DNA from: Hymenolepis diminuta
Lineage: Eukaryota; Platyhelminthes; Cestoda; Cyclophyllidea; Hymenolepididae
Assembly (NCBI GenBank): GCA_900708905.1
Contig: CAADRB010000100.1
Span: 259,506 to 323,505 of the forward strand
Length of the DNA stretch: 64,000 bases
Direction of reading: 5' to 3'
Under the pieces are notes generated by a model, which worked only from the letters and a program-made list of their open reading frames with translations, searched no databases and had not been told where the DNA came from. Shown here one piece after another: positions 25,601 to 37,700 of this stretch. Made by a program: the position numbers and the translations under genes. Within the stretch, counting starts at the first letter, position 1; each line of letters opens with the position of its first letter.

Positions 25601-28600
25601 AGGCGATCTATTTGAGTCAATTTCCTGCTATTTAATTTTAGCCGACAAAAGTAAGGCGAAATTCTTAGTCTAAAACGTGATTTATATCCTGGTTTGGTTG
25701 GAGGTTCGTCTAAACTAAATTCTATTAGTTTACGCGATGTGGGAATTTGGTGTGTAACTAGCCTACAGCTATTTTAATGTTTTCTTTGATTTTATAAAAC
25801 TCCACGAATGAGGCGATTTGAACTTGAGCTGGAAGTATTTGATGTTAAAATAGGACTTGATCATAAAACGACAAGATTAAAAACGGTTAAAACGACATAA
25901 ATGGCCAACTAGCCTTCAAATTTTAAAATTAATAAAATTACCGGTCATCCATTTGCTTGCACGATTTTGTTTCCAGTAGTTACTGGGGATCTTGAAAATT
26001 GAATATTTTTTATCGTAGGTGTAATCATTGTTCCCTGAATTACTGGTTTATTTTAGTATGTTAAATGTAAGTGATATAAATTAATTTTCAACTCAGTTGA
26101 ACATTATTTCTGTCTGCTAAAAGGCCGATTTAATAAGTCTAGGTTTTATTTTGTATTTTCAGATTTCGCCTTAAAATCCTAGAATAAGTTCAGCTTCGTG
26201 CTCTTACGAGTGTACACAGTAAAGGACAACAGTTCATTTGTCGAATAAACTACTCACTGGCGTGATTTCTTTAATCTAAGCCTACGACCCCTTGAAAATT
26301 AAGGAATGAGCTGCACTTTTATGATTCAATCTATTTCAATTATCTGTTATTAACTAATGTCAATATTGCCGTCAGATGTTGGAATTTGGCCTTGGAAAAC
26401 CTTGTCAAAACATTACGTTTTTAGGACTAGAGTTTTTGTGTGCATATAGCAGTCGATATTCATGTTCATGGATTCATTGGTCACGAGCTAGTTATCTGAT
26501 AATGTAATTGTGACTGTGTTTCTGCGATGAATTTTCCCTAGCTCATATGAATGTCCATAATTGCATGTTGTTGATTTTAGACTCATTAGCCTGGATAACT
26601 ACGTTCTTAAGAATGACAGTTTACACTTGATGCTCGAACGAAATGTTCGGCAATTGTAAAATAATTTCTTTTGAGCAATCTCTCAATTGATACCCCATTT
26701 TCTTTTATTGCAGATCAGTTTATGGCGCTTGGTTCGGCCTGCATCTGTCTGTCCTACGCTCGAGCCCTTGTGGGTCTTATCCTCGGCCAAATGCCAGATG
26801 GAAATCCAGGAACTTTCATCCATGGACAACGTGCCTCCATTCAGTGTGCTCAGACTCGTCTGAAAGAGGTACATCTTCTTTTCTCTTATCTTTTCTGTCA
26901 AATACAATCGTTTTTCCTGCCTCACATATGATCTATAATGATTCTGTGAAGGAAGGTGTTCTCCAACACCCTTTCTGGCTTGTAAGCAAACATTGGGAAG
27001 TGTCAATGATTGAGAAATCAATTAACCAAGTAGTATTTAATTCCCAAGTTCAGCGTGAGAAGTGTTCACAGCACTTGACTTGGGCAGAGGGAAGACAGTC
27101 TTACGAGAAACTCACCTCCTACTAGAATTAACCAGGGCGGTTAATCATCCATAACACTGGGTATGTACATGTGCACGTTAACCACTGCGCCACCGGTGTA
27201 AATCAAATGGTCGTATCTTTTCAGTTACCTGATATGCATAATTAGAGTTTGTTTTACAATAAGAATATCAATATTTTTATTTGCATTGAGAGAGAGAGAG
27301 AGAGCAATTAGAGCACTAAAATAAGTTGCTTCTCTGTTCTTCTCTTACTGGATATTTACCTTCAAATTTTATTGACGATGGATGTACATTGGGGAGTTAA
27401 ATGTTTTGATGTAATTGAGTGAAAATTCCAAAAAGAGATTTTTCATTCGTGCATTGTCCCCCTTCCGATCTCCGCTTTCCACCTTTAAATATTATTTGCA
27501 GCATTAATATACCGTTGAAAATGTTATTTTCGATAGGCAGCCTCATGTTTCTGCTTTTGTTAGGAAATTTTTAAGTAAGGTCGGTTGTCTGTAGTGCATG
27601 GCTTGGTAAGTGCACTTCTGACCTGAATGCTCAAGCGTTAAATCCCAGGCACTTAGGGAATTGACGCTATCATCGCTGAATCTTTGTTCAAATTTCCCTT
27701 TTTATTAATTGTAGACAAGATGAAATAGTTAATATATGACCCTGTCTTCTTTGTGTCTAATGCTCAGTCAATATTCATTTTTCGCAGGTGCCAAGTCCAT
27801 TAAAAAGCAATATTTTGACTATGGTCTCAGTCCTAGAACAGCTTGTAGAGAGAACTCAAGCTACTGTCACTACTTCCTCCCCGAGAGTCAAAGTAAGCTC
27901 TTCTTCTGGTTTCACAACAGAACCGTCTGCGTCATCGTCATCTTCCCCCACCTCCCGTCCTCCTTCGTCACCGACCATCAGTTGTACAAGTGTCCCATCT
28001 GATCTGGATTCTGCAGCCAGTCTGGACGTTGTCCAACTCACTCTTGATCCTCAAGTAGCCAGCCGTCAATTACAAGAATATCTCATAACTCAAATCCTGC
28101 CCACGGTTCGTATCTTCGCCCTGTGTTTAGCCCGTTGGCGTGATGGACAGAAACTTCATGAAGACGAGTCTTTTGAACCTATTCTCTCACTCTCCCTCCC
28201 CTTCGTCGGCATTTTGAGTGACCCCAAAAATACTGATCTCAATGGGGAATACTTTGTGAAGGAGTTTCTCTCACTGGCTTCTTTCCTGGGAATTGGAATC
28301 TCAAGTCCCGCAATGTCCGTTGAACAGGAAGATCCCTTAATTGGAATAGGCCCGCTCCTGCCTTTTGTACAAGCTGCGGCAATGCGTTCGGGTCTAACAG
28401 CCTCCCTGGATGGCGTGACAGCCTTGAACGAGATTCTACACATATGGATTACTCAGCTCACTTCTGCTTTGTCGTCAGAACCGAAGTTAGTGGAGTCGAC
28501 TGTCCAGTCGTCGGCAACTTCGCAGCAAGATGGATCGGCAGCTACCCAACCACCACCATCTCTTTCGAATTCTGCAACTACGGGGATATATTTGCGTGGA

Positions 28601-31600
28601 ATGCAACAACCCTTCTTGCCTAGGACTCTGCGTGAAAGTCATATGATATCACCCCTTACTGAAGCACCTGTTCCGAAGCGAAATTTCTCCCTTGCCGATT
28701 GGGTGAAAAATCTTGGGGTTAGTTCTGTTTTTTGCTAGTGTTAGTCAAAATAAGTATTTTGAGTGTTTCCTTAAATTTTCTATTGTTGGACAGTGTTTTT
28801 AAACACATATTTATTAAACTCAAACTACTTTCTTTTGATCAGTATTTATTAACTCTGTTAGTCATGCTGTTCACTGGCAGTTTATGTGAACTTTTTAAGT
28901 CCGGTATGTTAATTATTCACAATACTTGTGGTGGGAAGATAGTCTGGAGTCGCTCTTCTTAGAAATTTAGGATCATTAGTATCAAGTTACATATAGAACT
29001 GTCGTCAAATCTATATCCAAGAGGATTTAGTAAATATTTCCTGCTTTTCCAGGAATCTGATACTTTTCTACTTTCCTTCTTCTTGTAAGAATGCGTTACG
29101 CTTTAACCGAAATGTCATTGAAGATAACGAGTAGTGAAAAATTGATCACAAATTAGCCGTTATTTTAAATGTTTCAGATAGCAATGCGTACAAACTATTA
29201 ACATTTAATAAATAATGAAGTCTTAGTAAAGAAAGATTTATAAATTGCATTTGACAATGACAATTTTGGAATTATGTTATAGCTGTCGTCGTTTTATCAT
29301 CTATCTTTATTACAAACAAGGTAGGATTTGTTACAAATAGATTTGTATTGGAGAATGGAGAAAACACGCCAGCCAAGTAGCATATAGGTAGAAGAATGCC
29401 CCACAAGTAGGTCCGAGTAACAAGAAACGCTGTCAGAACTTTGGTATGTAAAAATTTGTCCAAGGTATTTGTGGAATAATCGATTTGATATAGAGCGATG
29501 GGGCGAACAAGTTTATTTCAATATGCTGAACCGCCTGTATAATCATGTTTACCATTCTTCAATGACTCCATTTTTTCCTCAACAGCCTTTGATGGCTACA
29601 GGAAGGCAGCTCTACCCGCCACGGTTGATTAGACCCCCGGAAGCATTTGATGACCTCTTCAACAATCTCCAAGTGGTGAGCTGTGCAATAGCGAAACATC
29701 CCTTCCAGAATAATGTCCTCTGCCTCATTTGCGGTCAACTCCTTTGTGACATCTGCTCACCCAACTTAGCTACACTCCTCTTCAGAGTGAGTACTCATTC
29801 TCGTGATTCTCAAATGTCATCTCCACTATCCATTATTCTCATTTTAGCTATTTAATACTTCCAGATACTTAATCTCTAATAATTTCTGGTTTTGTCAACT
29901 ACGCTCAACAACGCTCTCTCTGTTTCACGGTTATTAGTCATTACCTGCATCACGAGCACACCCATTTTGTTCTCTTCGGTTCTCAACTAATGCAGTGTGC
30001 ACAATTTTAAAGAGTTTGAATAAAGACGTAGGTGGTGTGTTCTAAATAAATTTTTATTTAGGAACATCTTTTAGATAAGGCAAGTTAATACGAAAGTACA
30101 TAAAATGTATAAATGACGGAAATAGAGACAAAGAAGTATAAAGAGAGCAAAGGCAAGAGGAAGTGATAATCTTGCCACAATACTTGCTTACCTCTGGTTC
30201 AGCAAGGGGCTTGAAGATGAGTGTGTCTCAGTCCACACTCTGTATCTTGACTTGCGCGCTTCCGTACTGTCGAGAATGCCAGTTTATCCTGTTTTCCATT
30301 CTTCACTAGTGGTTTGCTTGGTGGCTTGCACCGCCGTGGTGTTTTCCCCTGGGCAGTAAAATGCTGCTTCTTTCCCTACTCTGCGGTTTGAGATACAGCA
30401 AGTAGTTTCAGAGCCATGCCAATACAATTTGATAACTTTTCTAAAGGAGAATCGCAAAATTGTATGAGACGGAGGAGCGAATTCATCATTAGGTCAGTTT
30501 TTTGGTAAACAGGAGACTACGGATGTAGTATGCAAAATACAGGGAAGACATATTAAGTAAAGATAACATATGCACAAATTTTCTGTAATCGTTCATTACA
30601 AACCCCCATTTAGGTGTTACGATAAGTAGAGTTGTCTTTCTCTTTCAAAAGAGGTCGGTTTTTTATAAAACAATTCTAAATGTAGAGAGAGAAATTACAA
30701 GTCAATATGTGTACCGAAAGTCATAAGGGCCGAGATAATTATCTGACCATGATAATAAGAAATGCTAAGCGGACAGCCAAATTGGTAAATAGAAAAAAAT
30801 GCGACAAAATCGAAAGATTAAAAGTAGTGGAGATTAAAATTAGGATTTGATGATTAGAGATTACCATAAATGTAATGCTATACTGGAATGCTTACTTACA
30901 TGCCCATCTACCCCTGTTTGATATGTTTTGCGTGGGTTTGTAAGGATTTTATGGCGCTCGCTACATACCAGATCGGGAGGCATATCTCTTGAAAAATGGA
31001 ACTAGGGGTCTCACAAAGTTTTTTTCTTTCTATAAACTCCTTCCCTCTCTCCTCCCCCCCGAGGAGCATTTACTCTAATCTGTGAGGAAAACGGTTAGTT
31101 GAGGGATCCTAAATGAAGCATGGAAATGAACGGCTCGTTATTCTTGTGCAAATAATCAATAAGTGGGGGATTTTCGTCTGCATTCGAGATTGCTAATCCA
31201 AAGTCAAATCCAGATGGGTGGTAAGCTTTGCTCGAAAAATTTAATCTAGAAGGTTTAGAATAGGGAGGCTAGACGATCACTACAGATTTTGGAATCGTAT
31301 TAGATCAGTCTGTAAGCGTCTATTTCACTAGTGTATTTGGATCCATAAATTTCACTCATCTAATTTACTCTCTCCCATGATTATAGCACGCATATCAGTG
31401 CGATGGTATGGTGGGGGTTGCGCTTGAAATCAATACCTCCCTGGTGTATGTCTCTTTGGGCATGAGCTACTGTGAATGGGGCTCCATCTATTTGGACTCC
31501 TACGGTGAAGAAGATCTCGAGTTAAAGTAAGTATAACAATGTTATCTTGTTATATTTTTATACCCTCTTGATATCCATTTTAATTGTTATCGATTCCTTG

Positions 31601-32941
31601 TACTCACATAATTTCAATTCACTGGTTGTTGGACAAAAGAGTCTTCTTAATGCAAGTATTCATATTAGTTTTTGCATCCTTTCTATCTTGTTTGTAGAGA
31701 ATACTGGAAAAGTTTGAAGAGCAATAGCTGAACAGAAATTCTTCATCCTTCATCTATAACTCTCAAGCTATATGGAACCGACTTCGCTTTTACCGTTATT
31801 AAGGTCTATCAATACTACTGCTCAGATAGAGACATTTCATGTCGAAAAATGGTTGTTAGTTGTAACGCTTTTATTTTAAAGCTAAGGTGAAGAAAAATGG
31901 TTCCAGTGCTCTCATTTATTCTCTGTCTCTTGAACTTTTACTGCCTATTTCTTGGCGAATTTATACCAAGCGAAAAGTGCTTCTCAAGAAATTACCGTGA
32001 AGGTTAATCCTTTGAAAAGGTTAATAGTTGATTATAATCAATATCTGAGAGAGGTAAGACCGTACTGAAAAAGTAGGTAAGTTCATCTTGGTTGAACTCT
32101 TCTCATTGAGCTCTAGTAAGTTGAGATGCAATTCAGGTAAACTTTCTGCGATTATGAAGATGTTTGTGGTGTCACCATCTAATCAGATATCAGATTAGAC
32201 TTATCAAGCAAACTAACTTATAAAAGATGACAATGAAAATACGTGCGAATGCAAACTCGTTTTTGAGCGTCGATAATTGTCTTCAAATGGTCTTGAAAAA
32301 AAATAGTTTCCAACCGAAATTAACTTCTCAAATATCCCGAAAATTTAAGGGACGAAAAGGCATCAATCTCAAACCGTATATAGTAAGTCTTCAGTCTTAC
32401 AATAGAAGTCATTATTATTTCTTTTCCTCGCACTTTGGCAAGTGTAATACTGAGTCTCAAAATCGCAATAGGATACCATGAAGGACATCTAATCGGAAAA
32501 ATGTGCGAGAGTAGCATAGAAAGATGCTATTCAAATGGTTAACAGTGGGCATACCATGAATTTTTCCCAGATTTGGACTAATGAATCCATTCCGAATTCT
32601 CTACATCCTCTAATGCGATTTGTCCATCCCTAGGCCATGAAGGCCATTGCGATTAATTGAACTTTTACGTGAATAAATGACCGTTGGCAGACCCGGTTTT
32701 TTATGGCATCATTAATTTGTATTACGTATTTAACGAAGATGGCTATTAGGAAAGTGTCTTCGATTTGATATGAAATTGATCAAATTTTAGAGATGACAAT
32801 ATTCGTGGATCTAATAATTCTTTGTTCTTTTTTAGACGTGGAAAGCCCCTTTTCCTAAATGAGGACCGATTTGCATTGTTGGAGAGTCAATGGATGTCTC
32901 ACTCCTTCCGTCATGTTTTGAAACGATGGCGCCACTTGTAG
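10649..32941 (+). CDS. UBR3: E3 ubiquitin-protein ligase UBR3, complete, 25 exons
   Basis: Exons: 10649-10943, 10982-11195, 11919-12190, 12246-12317, 12395-12771, 12850-13029, 13108-13242, 14811-15089, 16354-16482, 16693-17213, 17668-17815, 19212-19316, 19390-19946, 20006-20901, 21937-22442, 23209-23502, 23581-23711, 23808-23887, 23973-24081, 25446-25531, 26714-26868, 27788-28717, 29496-29786, 31387-31526 and 32836-32941. Phase holds throughout, giving 2335 residues against about 1890 in human. Only the start of exon 23 (29496) was chosen mainly by phase. The UBR box is at about residues 108-176 (AYRCRTCG, GNHENHDFN, GGACDCGD, then CRFH). A central region reads NNRIVHISVQLFSG. The RING is CVIC near residue 1368, QTCGHAVHRDC near 1544 and CPLCRR near 1580. 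The C-terminal domain runs from LCLICGQLLCDIC to YGEEDLELKRGKPLF and ends WRHL. The enzyme ubiquitinates substrate proteins; UBR3 diverges from UBR1/2 in N-degron recognition. Upstream of CVIC is a basic helix (RTRAQRKRAASERRKKLMD). Confidence 0.95.
10982..11945 (+). other. UBR3: UBR box coding segment of UBR3
   Basis: Exon 2 and the start of exon 3 encode residues 99-179. Metal ligands visible in order are C108, C121, C124, C133, C136, H142, H145, C158, C160, C172 and H175. This spacing fits the three-zinc UBR fold. The wording YRCRTCG ... MSLC is that of UBR3 and not of UBR1/UBR2. An intron of 723 bases splits the box before its final Cys and His. Confidence 0.88.
13243..14810 (+). other. 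Long UBR3 intron 7
   Basis: This is AT-rich intron sequence of 1568 bases between two confidently placed exons. I see no nested gene or repeat in it. Confidence 0.7.
15090..16353 (+). other. Long UBR3 intron 8
   Basis: This is an intron of 1264 bases with a strong GTAAGT donor. Nothing else was recognised inside it. Confidence 0.7.
16600..16660 (-). repeat. SINE relic, head only (minus)
   Basis: The reverse complement reads GAGGAAAGTGCGTCGGTGACGC, then ATTGGTCACCGT, and later GTCATGTCAGAAGTC. It is nearly identical to the head of the SINE at 45280-45425. The copy lies inside UBR3 intron 9 and is cut off after about 60 bases. Confidence 0.7.
17816..19211 (+). other. Long UBR3 intron 11
   Basis: This intron of 1396 bases contains a purine-rich stretch (about 18560-18620, GAGAGATG-type) but no reading frame or repeat that I can name. 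Confidence 0.65.
21155..21250 (-). repeat. tRNA-derived SINE relic (minus)
   Basis: On the minus strand an A-box-like segment (TGGCGGAGAGACTAACG) is followed about 30 bases later by a B-box-like segment (AGAGTTCGATAT). Both resemble internal RNA polymerase III promoter boxes. No complete cloverleaf is formed, so it is a SINE head rather than a tRNA gene. It lies in UBR3 intron 14. Confidence 0.55.
22925..23095 (+). repeat. tRNA-derived SINE copy (plus)
   Basis: An A-box-like CGGTTAACGCACTCG and a B-box-like CAGTTAGATTCCC are followed by a body (GAATGGCCAAACCCACTGGTTA ... TCTGGTCAA). That body matches the reverse complement of 45280-45360. It sits in UBR3 intron 15 about 110 bases before the exon with the last RING cysteines. 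Confidence 0.7.
24082..25445 (+). other. Long UBR3 intron 19
   Basis: This intron of 1364 bases separates two small exons. I see no nested gene. Confidence 0.65.
25532..26713 (+). other. Long UBR3 intron 20
   Basis: This AT-rich intron of 1182 bases contains nothing recognisable. Confidence 0.65.
27100..27205 (-). repeat. tRNA-derived SINE copy (minus)
   Basis: The reverse complement begins CACCGGTGGCGCAGTGGTTA, a very good A box context. It continues to CCCAGTG ... GATTAACCGCCCTGGTTAAT, which corresponds to the body of the 45280 and 41529 copies. The B box region is decayed. It lies in UBR3 intron 21. Confidence 0.65.
27289..27305 (+). repeat. Short GA microsatellite
   Basis: A run of about eight GA units lies in UBR3 intron 21. 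Confidence 0.9.
27590..27665 (+). repeat. tRNA-like SINE head (plus)
   Basis: GCATGGCTTGGTAAGTGCAC (A-box-like) is followed by CAAGCGTTAAATCCCAGGC (B-box-like). The spacing suits a tRNA-derived promoter, but there is no cloverleaf. It lies in UBR3 intron 21, less than 200 bases before exon 22. Confidence 0.5.
29787..31386 (+). other. Long UBR3 intron 23
   Basis: This intron of 1600 bases separates the last cysteine-rich exon from the C-terminal domain. An exon-like stretch at about 29905-30010 was considered and rejected, because joining 29786 directly to 31387 preserves phase and homology. Confidence 0.6.
31527..32835 (+). other. Long UBR3 intron 24
   Basis: This intron of 1309 bases with donor GTAAGT and acceptor TTTTTTAG contains no recognised element. 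Confidence 0.65.
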
Positions 32942-34744
32942 TTAGGAGCAAATAGATAGCTTCAACAGAGAATGCCCTCTTCATGCATCTATCAACTCTC
33001 ACTAATCTTCGGCTTACTTTGAATTTAAATACTCAGACCAATGCCCACCGTCTGCCCTCCCGTTTCACTTTCTTCATCTCCTTATATTCAACTATATTGT
33101 GGCATCTCACTCTTCATTTTGTTTGTCTTGTTTAAATGCGTTATACGCGGGTTGAATGAATGATGGTTATGGTATTGGATTTTAACCGAATATGTATGTC
33201 GAATTTAGAATTTGGAAACAAGGTTTTTATATCAGTAATTGGTAATAACCTACTTATTCACTACTCGCAATAACGTCAGGTCTATCGGGGTCACATCAAT
33301 CGCATAGATGGAATAAGTCAAGTTACTCATGTTGTCAGATCAGTTCGGAGGTGGCAAGCAAGCCACCCCAATTTATTAGTAAGTAAATTAGGTTTACATA
33401 CACAACATTTCCTTGATAGACGTCCATCGTGTCTCGTTGTTGGTGATGATCAACACCTGTTTAGATATCTATGTGCAAGCATCCAGCTGGACCGCCTGTG
33501 GACACTGTAGTTGAGGTCGTCACACGCCAGTCTATTGTTCCTAATCGCTAGGTGTTGATAGACATCTGCTGGCACTGCTCATGCTGACGTATTTTGTTGC
33601 GGCTTAAACTACTGATGAATATCGATTTACGATGGCCAAATGGAGTAAATTTTTCTCTAATTGAAATTTCATCTCTGTTCAATCCCCCATTTGCGACCAT
33701 GGCCACTCTGGTGTCATATAAACCAGTCATGACGGAAGGGAATTTGAATGTCAATGGCATCCTAGTGGCGTAGAATTGGATCAACACTTCCTTTTTGCGA
33801 CAAGGTGTATATTCGTTTGCTGACTGAAATCTTTAAAATTATATGCGAAAGCAACAAATGACGACAGAATTATTAAACTACGCCGATTAGGTGCTTGGTC
33901 ATACATTAGCAATAATGAGTGCACAATTCCCTACCATAATTTATGATCAAACTGAGATATTGTGGCTTAAGTGTGTTTCATTTCCTTTAAGACAAAAATT
34001 ATGATACTTGTAAAAAAGAGGATTGTCTTAAAGTTAATTGAAAGCTTGGGGACTGTAAGTGTTTTTGACTGGAAATGAAAGAGTCAATCCATGTTAATGT
34101 AAATACAAAATTTGAAACTTAGCAGTCAAAACTTTACCAATTCTGTGGAGATTAAATCGAGTTAATTGTCAGAAATTTTAGTCTGAAAAATTATTTAGTA
34201 TTGCCCCACAAATTAAAGAGAATATTTGAATAAGGAGCAGAAATGGCTAGAAGTTAAGACATTTAAATAACGATCAGCCGAAAATAAGCTTACCTGTGAT
34301 TTGAACTTCATCCATAAAAATTGATCAGTTTCACAAAATAATAATATAATATAGATATATCCCTCCTTATAGGATGCTTACTCTCAGATTAGTTCCTCGA
34401 AGATGGTCATGAGGGAAAAATATGAAAATCGTAGGTAGCGTGGATACACCAAAATGATGTCGGTCACGTGACAAAGTATTTACGTGATTTAATTTCAAAT
34501 CTATTGATTTCCTTAAAATAAGTAAAACACGCTTCAGCTATTAAATACAGCTATAAACATCTGCAAAAGAATAATCGTTTATACATTTTAAAATACTTTA
34601 CAAATAACAGCATTTTAAACTAATCTAGTTGGTATTTACAGCCAATGGCAAAGTTAATCTGTTCGCGCAATTTGCAAATATATTAGCATGCTCCTGGATC
34701 TCACGCCGTGTATGAAACTTCTATTATTTTTTATTATTATTTAG
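32942..34744. other. Region between UBR3 stop and first placed POLR1E exon
   Basis: It must contain the UBR3 3' end and the POLR1E promoter and 5' exon. It holds one full copy of the dispersed repeat (33272-33572). I could not place the POLR1E start exon. A candidate ATG with a good context (ACCATGG at about 33698) opens a 24-codon frame, but I could not link it to the family. Confidence 0.5.
33272..33572 (+). repeat. Dispersed repeat family, copy B (full length, plus)
   Basis: It begins AACGTCAGGTCTATCGGGG and ends GTGTTGATAGACATCTGCTGG. It aligns along its length with copy A (minus, 9017-9323) and with the shorter copy C (48667-48891). It contains GGTGGCAAGCAAGCCACC, a small hairpin that is also present in the other copies. 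No open reading frame is present. Confidence 0.87.
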
Positions 34745-37700
34745 GTCCTTTTGTTCTGGGAACTAGCACTGCAAGGGAGGGTGAAACATTCCATGCTGAA
34801 ATTTCCCAGCAGGGAGAAATCGTAGGTAAACTTACTAATAAAGTTATTTTCTAGAACTGTAACATAAATGATGTTACATACAAAGATAAATCACAAATAA
34901 GAGATCACAAGTAAATGATTGAAAGTGATCTTCTTAGTTATTTAAATCTGTGACTGTGTTTAACGCTTTATTCTGTAGCTACGCCACTATTGTTTATAAC
35001 AAAATTACAAAACAAACGGAAGTCTTTTACAATCAACCTAGATTTATAGGCCCCGTATTTGGTTAGTTTTTAATTTTTTTATAAGCTGCTATTCTCAGAG
35101 ACTGAAGTTATTGATCATGACAGTGAACAACAGCCTGTTGGTCGCATAGAACTAACAAATGAATTCGGCTCGGTTTGGAGTAAAAAGAGTCTTCGTGAAC
35201 GCGAGCACGTTGAAGCACGCACTCTGGCCGCTAATGATGCTACCGTTTTACAGAAAGTAGCAGTTGGTGTTGCCAAAGTGAAAAATGAAGGCAAGTTTCA
35301 ATTTCGTAAACTTGTACGAATGACTTTGTTAACACTTTAATTTTTTGCTTATTCTTTGCTTTTCATTTAGTTAGGGAAAGTTATGATGAGAAGGGGGCAA
35401 ATGGAGTTGCTAAGACACAACAGGAACAGCTTTTGCCCCATTTTGATCAACAGACAAAAATTGCATCTCAAATCTTTCCTCTTTCCAGCATTATTCCCCC
35501 TAATATTGCTACTGCCTTGGCACAGGAAGCTAATGCTATTTCAACTGCAGATGATAAAGCTCGAAGGGCACTAATCAAAAGTAATCGTTATCCACGTTTC
35601 ATAGTCGAACGATTCCAATTCCTGCCCATGGATAATTTGGAAGCCGTAGGATTGTCTCAACCTGCAGCTAAACGTCGACGTAAGGATGTAAGCAATGTAA
35701 CGGGTGAACGCATGACGCGAATTCAAATGGCCACAATTCTCGTCTACTTGGGTCATATGTTTAGGCTTTTCCAGATGAGAATGAATGAGCTGCAGCAGAA
35801 GATTCCACTTCCTAACATGCCTGCACTGGTCGCCAAGGACTTGCTGAACAAGTTCACAACTCTGACAGTGCAAACGGGTAAAAGTAGATCCAAGAATAGG
35901 TAAGTGAGTACCCATACACTTTAGTATTTTCATTTAGTTAGCACTTGCAAGGTGATTATTTTAGTTCTCTTATCATTATTTAAGGTTAATTACACCAATG
36001 CTTCGTGATAAGTTGATCTACCATATCCTCGTTCTTCTTCTTCACTGCGACAATTTTTCCACTGTTGTCGACAAACTGCCAGTTGATTTCAAAATGTCCT
36101 CTGCGACGTAAGTCTATCCTCAGTTATTTTGTTCTGCCCTCTATTGATATTTTAAGCTCTTTTGATGAATATAATATATAATCATGTCTTTACATAAGTT
36201 CGCATTGAAGATGTTATCGGCAAATTCGTTAAATATTGCATTGATCTATGAGTCATTAACGCTTTCCCCTAAAACGATCTTCACCACAACACAAGGATGC
36301 CAAATATGATATGAATATTTGTTTTAGTGGTTAAAATGATTTTCGTTTCGTATTTTGTAAAATGGAAAAGTAAATTAGTGCAGTTTGGTGACATCTAGGA
36401 AATAAAGTGAAACAGGAAAGTTGAGAATAGGGAAAATCGTCAATCACAGTAAGGATATTGTTAATGGAGTGTGTGCAAGTCTCCGTAGAGGAATGGTTGC
36501 GGATATTTCTCCATTTTTGGCTGGTCTTTACCGCTGTTTATTGATTTATTCAGATTCGCACATTCCGTGATGTTAATTGCTTATATTGACTGTTACACCG
36601 CTGAATTTAGACCGATTAAGGAAGTTATTTTTGGTTGTTTGTGGAATTTTGGCATTTTGATTCAATTTTACCTTAATGATAAATCCGGATTTGTCTTTGT
36701 ATGTGATAAATAGGGTGGGAGAGTTTGATACTTCGTTCCAGCAATTCTTTGTTCACTGAATTTTTATTATTTTCAGAATAGTACTATCTTATCCTTATCG
36801 ACAAGTGTCAGCATTTTAGAAAAGAGTATCAGAGACCTTGTTGAAATTAACAAATTGTGGATCTTTTCATTACATATTACTTGTTATTTAATAATAAGAC
36901 GTCACAGGAATCTGCATTACACTAGCACATTTAAAATTGCCTAAATCGAAATCGTGTAGAAATGTATAGTTACCATTCACCTCTTTTATGGGTTAACCTT
37001 AGTATTCAAATGGGTGAACAACTCAGACGTTACGAGTTCGGTGTGCAACTTGTGTTCTTAATTGCCAATCACTCGAGTTAAAAGTAGTCAATTTGGAGAG
37101 ATAGCAGATCACGAGTTTCTTGAGAGCTGCTGCAAAAGATCTTACCTTTGTGCAAGATTAATGCTTGTATAAACCTCTATAGGACTGCATGCGTTGAGGT
37201 CTTGGGATCCACAAAGTATTGAGCATTCTGATAATCTTAAAGTTTCGTGCACCACGCCCCATCCTTTGTTTTTTGCTTTACTAGAATTATAAAGCCATAA
37301 TAATTTTAGTAGGGGGTTTCTAAAATTTTTTGTGATTTGATCCATAATTGCTTGATTTAAAAGTATTAATGAATTTCATCTATCTCCATATTGGTCTGAA
37401 GTGTTTATGATATATTGTTTGCTTTTTTCCTTAATTTATTTTCAAAAGTCCTGTTTCAGCTCTGCGTTTTTTCCAAAATTTACCTTTATTAACTCCGCTC
37501 TGTTACTAATTATTACTGTGATTTCTATATCTCGTGTAACGGTCAACATTGGATCAGAAGCGAGGAGATTAATGCTCTTGTTTGCGCATCCATTTATGTG
37601 GAAGTTCAACTGCAATGGCCAATTTTAGTCTAAAAATTGAATTTCTAACGTTGTTTTTAATTCATTTATCATTGGTTTTAGCTGTGCCTTGGTCACTTCT

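Noticed and set aside
26671..27125. Overlapping open frames continuing past the UBR3 exon at 26714-26868
   Set aside because: The part after 26868 follows a good GTACAT donor and turns into SINE sequence.
29895..30010. Exon-like stretch encoding SHYLHHEHTHFVLFGSQ in UBR3 intron 23
   Set aside because: Histidine-rich and tempting beside the C-terminal cysteine cluster, but it ends in a stop. Joining 29786 to 31387 keeps phase and aligns with the family (NCGAGTGIFL equivalent).
9017..33572. Hammerhead ribozyme in the dispersed repeat, as in some flatworm retroelements
   Set aside because: The conserved CTGANGA and GAAA core is absent from all three copies.
33548..33787. Open frame of 79 codons on the minus strand (MPLTFKFPSVMTG...)
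   Set aside because: No family recognised and no matching splice sites. It abuts the end of a repeat copy and is probably a chance frame.
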